NCBI RefSeq assembly: GCF_029633865.1
Contig: NC_079211.1
Location: forward strand, 143,069,585 to 143,133,584
DNA: 64,000 nucleotides
From: Lampris incognitus
Lineage: Eukaryota; Chordata; Actinopteri; Lampriformes; Lampridae
Reading direction: 5' to 3'
Below are positions 12,829-25,697 of the stretch, in pieces. Made by a program: the position numbers and the translations under genes. Position 1 is the stretch's first letter. Every line of letters starts with the position of its first letter. The notes beneath the pieces are model-generated. The model saw only the letters and a list, made by a program, of their open reading frames with translations. It was not told where the DNA came from and ran no database searches.

Positions 12829-13205
12829 TAGCACAAAAAGTAAGGAAATTTGTGTTTGGTAGCTTATTTCTTTGTTGTAACAATGCTTCTTGGCAATAAA
12901 TCTTATATCAGGCACCTGATTGTCAGCACTTAGGGTACTAGAAGCTCAAAACAAGAGTCAATAGCAACAGCAAAATAAGAAGCTGTTTGGCATTGGCAGA
13001 GAAGATTTGGCAAATTTTTCATGGGCACAACCCACATACTCAGCTCTGCTGCTCGTCCCACAAATGCATGTTACTTATAAATGTGGCACCGTTTAAAAGG
13101 GAAATAAACAGGCTTTCCAACGGTATAAGATTTATTGCCAAGAAGCATTGTTACAAGAAAGAAATCATCTACCAAACACAAATTTCCTTACTTTTTGTGC
13201 TACGT
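12829..13205. mobile_element. Second non-autonomous DNA element with about 85-bp inverted ends
   Basis: The left end (12829-12912) begins TAGCACAAAAAGTAAGGAAA, and the right end (13115-13205) is its inverse, ending TTCCTTACTTTTTGTGCTA. TA lies at both edges. The interior is unique and has no frame. It directly abuts the first foldback element. Confidence 0.75.
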
Positions 13206-13219
13206 ATATATATATATAT

Positions 13220-13640
13220 ATATGAATTTGGCAAGACAGGATCTGCAGGGGTAGCTGGAGTTGAAGAACTCATTTTGATTATGATTTCATCTCATCAACC
13301 TGATTGCAGAAAAAGCCTAGAAACTCGTGGACCATGAATGGTGAGCAGCTAATAGATGGCTGATTTTAAGTAAGTTTAGATACAGTGTCAAAGCAAAATC
13401 TGAGGTTATTTTTATTAACACCGATTAAGCGAGAGAGATACGCTGCTTTTGCAGCAGATAAAGCGTGTTTGTATTTCAATAAACACATGCCAAGACAGGT
13501 AAAAACCTTCCAATTTTGATTTTTGTCGTTTACGTAACGTTTACGTTTCGTCCAGTCTCCTGCAGGCCCACTTAAGAGCACGTGCCTCGTCATTCAGCCA
13601 GGGTGTAGGCCTCTTTAGTCACCTAGCTCTGGTAGTGAGA
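13220..13640 (-). mobile_element. Upstream part of the same L2-type LINE
   Basis: The minus strand encodes ALSAAKAAYLSRLIGVNKNN then FDTVSKLT, followed near 13260 by FLGFFCNQVDEMK. In L2 elements this is the linker just before the reverse transcriptase. Orientation and order continue into 12240-10185, with two foldback elements and microsatellites in between. Confidence 0.7.
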
Positions 13641-14095
13641 GGTAGTAAAATTTAAGGGGAGGATGTTGGATGTAGAATGCATATCTGCCACTGGACGCAC
13701 GTGTTAAGAGTGCTTGCTTTTCACCTAGTAGTCTTAGTAGCGAGTAAGTTTACACAATGAATTCAACATGAACATGAGATGAATTTGTTTCTGCTTGAGG
13801 AATTTTTGCACAGTACCGTGAACCTCCTGTTCAATACACCAATAAAGTTCCTTCACATAATATCAAATGTACTGGCAGCACTTCACAGCACGCCACGATT
13901 TCCAATGTATCTGCCAGTGCCGCACGAGCATTAAAGTTCCCTCTGCTGGATCAAACACACAGTCTATATCTGAAGCGCTCATATGGTCTTTGGTTTCATG
14001 TCACCCTTTGCAAATGACTGATGACTTGCTCTGAAGACATGAGTTGCAGCTTAGTATGAGAAAGAGAAGGGTCCTTTTTCAATAGGCGCTGCTCT

Positions 14096-14101
14096 TTTAT
14101 T
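14096..14101 (-). terminator. Possible polyadenylation signal for the 14386-14586 exon
   Basis: AATAAA on the minus strand downstream of the candidate terminal exon. Weak on its own. Confidence 0.25.
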
Positions 14102-14385
14102 ACGATTACAATGTTTAAAACGTATGGGCATTCACCAGAATGAGAGAACCACCTCGTTCAATTCAAAGTGTGATAGTTCAGTAAAAATACACACTTCTGT
14201 GCAGATTAAACATTGGTTACAGACCCCAAGAACAGGACAGTCTCCTTCCTCACATATACTTTTCATCATTCTTTGCCGAGGGAGCGAACAAAGATAATTT
14301 TACAGATGGTGAATTGGGTCTAGCCGCTGGAAGTGGAAGGCAGTTTCTGCCGCATAGATCCAAGACGTTCAACTCCCAAATGTCA

Positions 14386-14586
14386 TCATCTACCAACAAA
14401 AGCGAGGGTTGTGATATGTGATGTCAGGATGCTGAAGTACAAGTCTGGGATTTCGTCTCCCTGGGAATGAATTAACCGCCATACGCCTCTTTCCTGCATC
14501 ACAGTGAACTCCTCATGAATCCCCACTCGGAACTGAGACATGTCCACATCATCACAAGTCAACACTGTCCGGAGGCTACCAGGTGT
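14386..14586 (-). CDS. Candidate terminal exon of an unrecognised minus-strand gene
   Basis: The minus strand has an acceptor-like CATCAG at 14589-14587 followed by 66 open codons with coding-like composition (FRVGIHEEFTVMQERGVWRL, then GDEIPDLYFSILTSHITT) ending in TGA at 14386. An AATAAA on the same strand lies at 14096-14101, which would give a 285-nt 3' UTR. I cannot name the family and found no upstream exon. It may be a relic, perhaps linked to the coding remnant at 15087-15548 on the other strand. Confidence 0.35.
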   Translation of the reverse strand, partial: TPGSLRTVLTCDDVDMSQFRVGIHEEFTVMQERGVWRLIHSQGDEIPDLYFSILTSHITTLAFVGR

Positions 14587-15086
14587 CTGATGCTACAGCG
14601 AAGTATAAACAGCAAACTGGACCTAAACCAGAATGTTTATTTAGGTGCAAAGACCGCAACCGGTTCCCGTTGAGTTTTGGGTGGAACCATTTTTAGTTTT
14701 TTAGTTTGCACAAGCACACACACAAACAGACGAATGCAAATGGAGGCAATGAAGACAAGACTCAGACACAGCCGCATATATATTCACACAGACACACGCA
14801 CGCACAAAATACATACACTTCTGAAGAGTTCTACATATGGGTGCAGTTTAGTCTATTTCAACACTTTCATTATCAGTTTAAAATCCACTTCAAGTGAGAA
14901 AGTTCCTTGAATTGGGAGGATTCCCTCTAACAGGCGACACATATCCATTTGAGAAATACATAATTACTTTTTGTTCACTGTGTAATACGAAAAAAAAAAA
15001 TCACGATTTGTTGTTTTTGTATTCCTAAATGCTAATGTTTTGAGCTCACAGTCTTGAGGATTTTTTTTGTGTTGACCCTTGCAAAA

Positions 15087-15548
15087 ATGTCGTTTGAGCC
15101 AATGTCGTACTTTTCAAACGGTAGATACGTTGAACGCCATTTGAACTACGGCAAACTCTTGAAAGTCGAAGAAGATGAAGAGTGTGACTCTGACAACCAC
15201 ATACATACCAGGGGAAAAGCCAAGGTATTTTTATTAGGGGAAACGAGAGTAAGAGTTTAATGCACACGCACTGAACCCGACCACATCATACCGCTTCATA
15301 GCACCAGAACTTGGCGCGGCACGGAACGGCTTTGATGCAACAGATGTCATAAAACACATTTCATAGACAGTTTCGGTGTCATCCGTGCCGTTACTCTCAC
15401 TGAGGAGGCCTACCGAGCCGTGCTGCAGGCCGTGGTGGATGAAAACGTGTTAGCAATAAACAGATTCGTTACAGACATGGCAGAATCCCCAACATATGCA
15501 GATGGGTACGTTCACCTCTTGTTTCGCTTCTTCATTCTGGTCTTGTGA
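15087..15548 (+). pseudogene. Unrecognised coding remnant, frame broken
   Basis: Three consecutive stretches with coding-like composition lie on the plus strand in shifting frames. The first starts at an ATG at 15087 (MSFEPMSYFSNGRYVERHLN) and runs to about 15255. A second, in a different frame at about 15253-15362, includes ALNPTTSYRFIAPELG. A third at about 15360-15548 includes VTLTEEAYRAVLQAVVDE and INRFVTDMAES. Two shifts separate them and no splice sites are convincing at the shifts. I do not recognise the family. It could be a decayed retrocopy, a transposon gene or a viral relic, or real exons with splice sites I missed. The name and the coding status are both uncertain. Confidence 0.35.
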
Positions 15549-15730
15549 TGGAGAGTTCAGAGGACTCTAATCCAAGAAAGATGGCCTTAGACTGTTTGTA
15601 GCAACATGCAAGGGGAACGCCATTGACGCACACAGACACGCATAGGAAAAGACAAAAAAGAAGAAGAAAAAACTGCCATTAGTAAATGATTGTATTGCAC
15701 AGGGCTTATCTAAAACAAAAAAAACATGCA

Positions 15731-16180
15731 TGGGGGTGTCCATGTAGCGTAGCGGTCTATTTTGTTGCCTACCAACACGGGGATCGCCGGTTCGAATCCC
15801 CGTGTTACCTCCGGCTTGGTCGGGCGTCCCTGCAGACACAACTGGCCGTGTCTGCGGGTGGGAAGCCAGGTGTGGGTACGTGTCCTGGTCGCTGCACTAG
15901 CACCTCCTCTGGTCAGTCAGGGCGCCTGTTCAGGGGGGAAGGGGGTAACTGGGGAGAATAGCGTGATCCGTCCTGCTGGGCGAAACTCCTCACTGCCAGG
16001 GGGAAAGAAGCGGCTGGCGACTCCACATGTATCGGCGGAGGCATGTGGTAGTCTGCAGCCCTCCCTGGATCAGCAGAGGGGGTGGAGCAGCGACTGGGAC
16101 GGCTCGGAAGAGTGGGGTAATTGGCCGGATACTATCGGGAAGAAAAAGGGGGGAAAATCCCCACCCCCCCCAAAAAAAAC
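15731..16180 (+). mobile_element. tRNA-headed SINE, copy 2
   Basis: About 450 bp with the same order as copy 5: a tRNA-like head with GGTTCGAATCCCC near 15789, GTGTCTGCGGGTGGGAAGCC, GCACTAGCACCTCCTCTGG, GGCATGTGGTAGTCTGCAGC and a G/C/A-rich tail. Flanked on both sides by CATGCAT. Confidence 0.85.
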
Positions 16181-19100
16181 CATGCATCATCAATTGATAA
16201 TTAACCTTTGGCTGCAATATTAACATGGTAGCATATAACACACACAAGGGAAAGCCCAGATCAGTAAGGTGCAACACCATTTATTAAGAGAACTTTAACA
16301 GAGCGACGCCTTCCAAACTAAAGTAAGGGTTGAAGCCTTCACGGCGCTATCAGGTATATCTATTTGAACACTTGACAAAGGACGAATAAGTGAGGTCATT
16401 TACATTATTCAAGATAGGCCCGGCACTGTGCCGGCTTCAAAGACAGTTGAACCCCGACGGAGAATCGGCGGACAAAAGAGCCTAGACATGCAGTCTGCTT
16501 TAAGACGAGTTGGGGCATTTTGGATCTCTCCTCTCCGCCTTTCAGTGTAAGGAAATGTGCCGGACACTGTTAAAGCCAGGAATTGCCTCATGCAAACTCA
16601 AACCGAAGGGAGGCAAACCCAGACATCCTCAGCATGGGGACAAACCCCCGAGTCCTGCGGTGTTCAGAGTGAACACTGTGGCCCCGGGCATGCTTTGCAT
16701 GATGTTTTGCCTTGCAGTCAAAAGTGGCGTTTTATTGTCCTCCATTTTCTTGTTTACATTCCATTGTTACCGGGCAAGTACAAATACCCTTCCTGCTGCT
16801 CAGATAGTCCCTCCACTACACTGACTTGACCCAGCCCTCATCCATCCATCAGCAGTACCTCAATCTTACACAGGGCCCCCTAGCAGCTCCAGTCACTTCC
16901 CCCACCCTGTCCTTTTGACTGAACGCTGTTGTGGCTTTCCGGGCCTTTATGCAGGCTGTTGTCTGAGGCAGATTGAAGACCCTTTGTATGCATCAGCCCC
17001 TGTCCTGAGTGGCTGGGAGGAACCCGCCGGGCTCCGAGTGGAGAGACAGGAATGCGCATATGAATGGTAGTGTGCAGGGCACCTGCTGACAGAGGGACGG
17101 TATGCCTCCACAGGTCTCGGTCAATCAGCGTACTCGTCTTGTTCAAATTACATGTCCGGCGTGGCGTTCCGTTCCCCCATCCTTTACTCTAAATGAGCGT
17201 TGTCCCTGTGTGGATAGTTCACCATTTGACGTTCTCTGACAGTCCTCCGATGTGAGGGTCTAAGGACAGGACGTATTGCTGCAAAGCTCCCTGAGGCAAA
17301 TTTCTAATTTGTGATATTGGGCTCTACAAATAAAACTGACCTGACTCGACGGTTCTCAACCAAGGTAGTAGCAAAACTGGCATAGTTTTAGTGACAGAAA
17401 CTGTGAAGGATAGTTATAGTTAGATTAAACTCTGTTCTCCCGCTGGTCTATTGTAATCCTGCATATTTTTCTACTGCCATCTGGCTGAATCTCCCAGCAT
17501 AGGGCTTGCACAAGTATTTGCCCCTAGAATCCTGACTTCACGTCTAAGTCCCACCTGCCTGTACCATTTACAACCACGTGCATGAATGCAAGTTGATGGG
17601 ATGTTTGGCGACTTTCCAAAACACTGCAGCCTTTGCTGTATAGTCAATTCTTGTTTTGACCATTATTAGAAATGGCACATTTGTCGGGACGCTCACCTTA
17701 ACACAGATCAACACAGCGAAAGGGCCAAATGTAATTGGCGTATGTCTTAGAATCAGCTACAGTTTTCAACAAGAGAAGACGAAGGCCGTATGACGTCGCC
17801 ATGAATATCTCTGGCCGGTCAATATTGGTGGCAAGCTCAACTATGAGCCTTCATCAGCATGCGACTAGCAACAACTACAACTTCACGTCTGCATTTCAGG
17901 ATCGACCAATCAAGTTGCATTTTATATAGCGCTTTCCTAGCTGCAACAGGCTGACCTCTGGTAACTGTTTCTTTACCTTTTTTTTAAATTTGTGATCTAA
18001 AAATTGTCCACCGTCTTGAAAAACCCATACCACTGACAACTTTACAACCTAATTCACTCATAGATGTCAAAGACTTTGTGTTTGCGCAGCATCCGACTAC
18101 CGGAGGCATCGTCAAACCACTGACAGTTAAAACAATAAAAAAAAAAAAAGACACCATGAACCTTCGGCTAATCGACAACACCTAAACAGCAAGCAGTACA
18201 AAATAAATGTCAACAATAGGGTGCGTAACAATGTGCATAACTTAGACAGGTAGGATATAGATATTAAAGAGTAAGAATTTCAGATTTAGATATCAGTTAA
18301 TGCCAGGCAGTAATACTGACCTACTCTTGCATGACGGGAACAAGAGATGTACCATTCCAACAGATGCCTTCATTGCTCACCAGAAGAAGCTGCAAGGTTA
18401 TGCATCGTTCATCCGGACATGCTTTTGAGAAGATTACATCTCCATAATCAATACAAAGAAACTTATGAATCCCCCTCGCAGTTTAAAAGTCCAACTTCGC
18501 CATTTGTGAAAATGAATCTTGACCACCAAATATGTCCTCCGCACTGGACGCACGGCCAGAGAAGCTCCGAGGACACCTCACGCTTTGGAGATACTGAGAA
18601 GTACACCAAACAGGGCTTTCACATTCTGTGAAATACGGAGGCGTAACGATGCAAGTTTCCTATTTCAGTAAGGTGATCGAGCTCACACAAAAATGAACAT
18701 CATCTGTGGACACGATAACTGCTGAAAAACCCACACATGGGGTAGGTAGACCATGCCACTGGCCATCTCAACTAGCGAGTATGCTTTTAAACTCAGGAAA
18801 ATTTTCACACTGAGGAAATATAATAATATATTATTACTTCTGCTACAATCCAGGCAAGTGACCGCGGCGATACGGTATATCACAAAACACCCCACTAACA
18901 CGTCCTCCATGAGCAACACCGAGGTTGGAGGAGAATTTTGAGGTAAAGGGTAAAGGTGATGAAAATCATGTGGTAAGCGAAATACACCAAAAAAATGATT
19001 TGCTCGGTATGTTTTCTGGTCAAAGATTTGAAGAATACTTAGCACAAGGTCCTAACCGGTGTTACGTGAATAAAGGAGCACCCCCGATGAACCTTACAGT

Positions 19101-22100
19101 CACAAAGCTGATGGCCCAGGAGGGACGAGCTGCAGCCCTGCAGGACCGGTGGCTCTGGTCACCCGCTGACCAGGAAAGTGGAAGCGTAAGATCTCCGACA
19201 TCACTTCAATCATCAAATAACATGTTGCCTTGAAGTGGGAGAGGAACCTAAATCGGATTACGTATGATCTCTGAAAAGCAGCTCCCCAAGATTTGATTAT
19301 CTCCGTGCCCAGAAATAAATACACGCACAAAAAAACATACTCCGATGCAGATGAGAAAATATGGTCCTCCTCCATGCCAGCGGCTGGAACTCCACTCTTT
19401 AATGTATGCCCATCTGCCGGCCATTTACCCGATTACTTGAAGCTAACTCGGACGAGTCCCAGTCCACCGGAGCAGCTGGGAGACCGGGGAATGTCTCTTG
19501 TCTGGTTACAGGTGGACAGAACACAGATGATGGGGACAGACCCGTTTCTCCCTGCAAACAACCCAGTGAGAACTGCTTCTCAGCAGTGGCATGAAAACTA
19601 GGTGGAGAAAAAAAAAAAACATGGCACAAAATAAAAACAACCAGTTATCGTTCAAGCTTTTAAGATGGAGGCGTATCAGCGTTAGCACTCTCTCGAAAGG
19701 AAATACTAAACACACATCATTTAACGATTTATTAGAATTTACCCCACTCAGCAATTCTTTTAACTGAATTTTTACATAAGACAGGATGAGACATTTCCAT
19801 GATGCTTGACCCGGTCTTTATTAAAACTCTTGGCGAAAGCCTAAAACAAACCAACGAAGACAGAAAGAAGAAAAAAAAAAGTTCTAGCACCAACCTCAAA
19901 GCCTCCACAGCAGCATAGCAGTCAGACCACCGTCTATTTCTGAGGCGGACAACATCCAGTCTGGTTTAACTCGGGCTCATTATGGTGGAAGTGGGTTCCA
20001 GGGACTGGAAGTTTCATTGCTTTCCAAATAAACCTCACTAAACAGGGCTGCAAACCAAATTCCTCGTCCCGCGCGAGCCCTCGACTAAAAAAAAAAAAAA
20101 AAAAAAACAACCTCACACTGCTTGACAGCTTTCTACAGCCGGTCGCAAGAATCGCGTCATATTGGGAGAAATATAACCGTCTTGTGAAAAATGGAGCATG
20201 ACTCATGTTTTGAGGCCGGGATCGGCCAAGTATGTTTTGACACTAACACCGCTTGAGCGGCACCCTGGTTTTACAAGGAAGGGGTAAAAAAAAAAAAAGA
20301 AGAAAAAGTGAAGAGAGCTCTTAATTCTTCCCCAACAAAACGGGCCGTTTTCACCTAATACGACCCGGTTTCTGAGTGCGATGCCGATCGAGGCGCAAGC
20401 AGTTCTCAAATTCAATCCAGCTTATGAAAACATAGCAAGAAAAGGAGGACGCCTTATAAATATTCTTCTAGTTTTACTCGGTGACTCATAGGGTTTTCAT
20501 TAACTCCCCTTACTGCGAGCAAATCTAAGACATTATTTTTGATTACCTTACATAGAACCTGGCAGAGGAACAGTCAATAGCTGCTCTAATTAAATACGAT
20601 GGTCCGCGCTCCAGTCTGAAATGGCCTAAAATAGCGGATTTAAAGCAGCACGCTTTCTTTTCAACGCCGTTCTAAAAACAAAGTTATCTCTTCACCAATC
20701 ACCTCAAACTGACCACTGAAAGAAGGCCAAGCCATTACTAGCATTGATACGGCGTGCCCGAGTCAGGTGATTTACAGAGCGGCTCTTTAGCTGTAAGGAA
20801 GGGGGTTCTTGTCACTGAGTATTAACAGCTCCCTTGGCTTGGTTCTCTATGCTCTTATCCCCACCATCAACCCCCCCCCACTCCCCACCCCCCAACCCAT
20901 CTCCTTGTGCAGTGGTGTCAGCTGCAATGAGCTCCAGATGTGGCCTGGCACGCCTCCACTCGCACAACTGGATGTGGTTTGAAGGTTGCAATGGAAACGC
21001 CACCCACCAGCGGGCCCGAACCCAATGAAAGTTCCTCCGACAGCAGTTTGTGGTTTCTCTCGCGAGTCCATATTTACACCGAGTCTGTAGAGAGATAAGA
21101 GCAGCGCAGCACTGTTTGACAAATTTGGCCAAGGATGAAAGAAAATGTGTGTGTGCATCTATTTATCATTCAATTTGCTTTCGATGAGTACGCAAGATAC
21201 GGCTTTCACTCTTGTCGGCCCTTTCAGCAGTTACGGCACCAAACGCTCATTCACCGCCAGACTTCAGTCCTTTCATGCCTCTAAATATAATTACTTGTGA
21301 CTGTCTTTTGATAACCTAAGTGAGTATGAATGATCTCAGTCACACTGGTAAAACAGATGACTGACTAAAACCGAATGGCGAGAGTCCCTAGGGAATGTCT
21401 CGCTCAGTAAATGTTAAGTCAAATTCTGACATTCCGACTAATTCCTCACGTCATCTTTTTCTCCAAAATGTTTTCTAAAAAAATATTTCACAAAAACCAC
21501 GGCTGAAAAGCGACTGTTTTCATTTGCAAAACATCTCCCTCAAAAAACAACATCTCTCTCTTACGCACACACACACACACACACACATACTATGAATCAA
21601 AGACCAAACAAATTTTGAGCCAGTTTCCAGATTAATGGACCATGAGCATTTAGATGCCAGATGCCTGGGTTAACAACATTATCCTTCCAAAAATGGAACG
21701 ATTTCAAGTCAACAATCATTCGTACCCGTTTCAAAATACTGCATACACTTTTGCAGTAAGTGCGAGGAATTTTGTCATCTGGAATCGGTGAAATTGTCAT
21801 ACCTAGTGGGCGTGTTACGCTCACAGGGCAATGACTAAGACATGATTACAAGACACTATGCTTCTGCCTATGCTGGTCGCCGGCAAGAATGTGGTCTTGA
21901 GAATGGAGGTCCCTTACAAGTGCACTATATGCATGCAGGCATGTCTCTCATATTTAAAAACCAACTTGTTGACATAAAATACAAAACCCAGTACTCTAGC
22001 TTTTATATATAAAACACATTTGCTTGCCCAACCACGATCCTAGAATGTACATTAGCAAAACTACAGCTGATTGTAATGATGTTTTCACCCTTTTTACCAT

Positions 22101-22444
22101 CCATCCATCGTTTATTGTGCTGCAAGAATGTGATGTGAGCACCGTATGAGGTCAATCCAAGTGAGCTGCCAGCTTCACACATGTTCCATTATCATAGCAC
22201 CCTGGCAAATCTGCAAATAGAACTAGTCCCAAGGTGAAGTAATTGGTAATACAACGACTCCCCCTGCTGGTTCAAACATGATTTAACGTAAACAAATTTG
22301 ATTCAGACCTAGCCATCCTTCCTCATACTTAGGTTCCTTTGTAATAATGCATGTGGTGATGTTCTGTGAATTGCACTTATACACATGATTTTTAAGAAAG
22401 GCTATCTGCAAGCTTTCGAGTTACGTGCCTCGAATGCAACTTGT
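16181..22444. other. Long non-coding stretch
   Basis: Apart from the L2 tail at 17236-17346 I see no gene or clear repeat. Homopolymer A runs are at 18137-18148, 19606-19618, 20087-20107 and 20287-20298, and a CA run is at 21566-21588. Short open frames are not supported by splice sites or recognisable motifs. Confidence 0.4.
17236..17346 (+). repeat. L2 LINE 3' tail fragment
   Basis: GATGTGAGGGTCTAAGGACAG through TTGTGATATTGGGCTCTACA matches the tail of the L2 copy at 58380-58470. Confidence 0.7.
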
Positions 22445-22700
22445 CAAAGTCAAGTGTATTTGTATCGCTCAAATTCACAAAGTATTCCCAAAGGGGTTTA
22501 CAGTCAGTGCAATATTCGACACCCCCCTATCCTAAGATCCTTTACTCTGGTTGAGGAAAAACTCCACATGGAAAACCTTGTCAGGGAGAGAAAAAAAAAA
22601 TTGGGAGAAACCTCAGGAAGAGCAACCGAGGAGGGATCCTGCTTCCAGGACAGACAGACATGCAACATGTCGAATGCACAGAGCAGACAAAAGTAAAAGA
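22445..22700 (-). repeat. Antisense L2 3' UTR-like fragment
   Basis: GGGAGAAACCTCAGGAAGAG and GAGGAGGGATCCTGCTTCCA are the reverse of the L2 3' UTR block seen at 57660-57720. Confidence 0.6.
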
Positions 22701-23951
22701 ATTACGATGTACAACCAGAGCTTACACACAGAGTGTGGTAATGTAGACTACACACAGAATATAGCAAAGCAAATTTAAACATTCTGGGTTATAGAAATTG
22801 TAATGAGGGGGTGCAAAGCATATGGAGTGAATCTGGGATCACCAAAGTGGTGCCAAAACTGTGCTTCAAATGGGAAGAAAACATTTTATTTACCCATTTG
22901 AAGCTGAAAACACGTTGGTATGAACAAAGGATGGTAGAACTGATTCCCTAATTATAAATTAAGCAAAAAATGAGACATGTAAAATGGCTACTTTGAGGGA
23001 GGAAATCTATGCTTCTTCTTTCTTCCAGGGGAAATCACACAATTATGATTCAACGCCCTATGATTCACCTGCATAATATTAGAGCATCAGACACCAAGAC
23101 CCATATGACGTATGTGACACACAAGATCCAGCTTGTTAAACCAACAAATAATGAGCAGAGCACAAAGGCATCATGCTGGAATTAGCCACCGAAACTCTCT
23201 GGGTAGACTTGTGAGAAGCTGGGGCACGGCGTTCTTCTACAGCACTGCCATCTTCAGCCCCCCCCCCCCCCCACTCCACCATCACCATCCTTTTGCTGTC
23301 CGCCCCCTTTTTTTACTCCTCCCAATCTTTTTCAAATTAAAAGTAGGCGGAGACTGGCTAAAAACAAATGACAAATGTTTACTTACTCTTTTATGGTGTG
23401 CCTGTGAACGCATGTGGAATGCTATTGGTTGTCGGGCAACTAAATGAAAAAAAAAATCAGCTATTTGTGAATGAGCTCATAGAGCAACTGAAAACAGCTG
23501 ACTTGATGACCCACTTAAAAGACTGTTTATCTGTGATTAGTGTTGCCTGGTTCTGCACAGCTATCTGAAAAGATACCCTATCTATTTGGAACTTCCTTCT
23601 TAACACGGACCCTTGGTCTCCGATTTGGATGTTATTTTTACTACACGTCTAGTAAACTAAGCCAAAAGTGTAAATAGGTTAAAGATAAAGGTTAAAGATA
23701 AAGGTTTTACCAGGAAAAAAAAAAAAAACGCTGCTGATCTGGCCCCTGCTCAGTTTTTAAATGGCACACAGTTAAACCTATGGGGGGGGGGGGACACAAA
23801 GGCACATAACTGCATCTCGCTCAATTTGGGCATAATTAAGGCTAATGCAGAAAGATGCCTCTTCGGTTGATACAGTGTAATTTTTACGTCAGGTTTTACT
23901 TACTTTTTCTCGGTTGACAGAGACTTCGTAGATGCCACGTGTGTTCTTGTT
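22701..23951. other. Intergenic or ankrd39 3' UTR
   Basis: A C-run at 23260-23273, a GATAAAGGTTAAA duplication at 23683-23708 and a G-run at 23780-23791. It includes the ankrd39 3' UTR, but no poly(A) signal could be chosen. Confidence 0.35.
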
Positions 23952-25002
<1,051 letters not shown>

Positions 25003-25697
25003 CGCTGTGAAAATGAGCGAAAACTGTCTAAAATGGGCTGGGGGGGGGGGGAAAGTTAACTTAGTAAACGGTTCCGTGTTTCTTCTTCTATCGTTCTTCT
25101 TCCAGGTAGGTAAACCTTTTCCTTTAGCGCAGTGCCGCCACCTGCTGTCCTAAATCGATCACACCCGAAACGCGATGACGTCACGTCAGCGCGTCTGACG
25201 GAGACGTGGGATGAGTATTGATTTGACGATGACGCTTCGATAAAGTATTGAAGTATCATAATCTTCATCACTTATGTGTGCGTAACTCATATAACCATGT
25301 TGCCTTTATGAAAACAAGAAGTTGGACAACAAATTCACTAATGAAAGATTTCTTCTTCTTTTTTTTTCGCACGATACCAAAGTGAACTTTGAGTCCGGGC
25401 TCATTTTTTTGAAAGCTACGGGAGTCATTTCTAATACAAGCTGACACGAAAATTAATAGCATTATATATAAAAATTAAAAAAATTAAAAAAAAAAAACTC
25501 CATGGCTAACGATGGTTAACCCCGCACGTGCAGGAGAAAAAAAGCGCCCCGGCGAGTAAAACGAACGCACCCTCCCGTCCGCCGTGTAGCCGCTCGGTGC
25601 CTGCCTAGCTTGATCCGGCGAGCAAGGCGTCAGCCAGCAAGACGTTGGGTGTTTGCCGTTATCGTAATAAGCTCCACGCCTCCGACGCGCCTAAAGA
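25003..25697. promoter_or_regulatory. Shared divergent promoter region of ankrd39 and kctd9
   Basis: This is the interval between the two start codons. It is CpG-rich towards kctd9 (around 25500-25690) and near 25170-25200, with no obvious TATA box, as expected for housekeeping divergent promoters. A consensus CRE palindrome TGACGTCA lies at 25176-25183. A G-run is at 25039-25050 and an A/T-rich tract at 25460-25498. Transcription start sites cannot be placed from sequence alone, so promoter status is inferred from the head-to-head layout. Confidence 0.6.
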
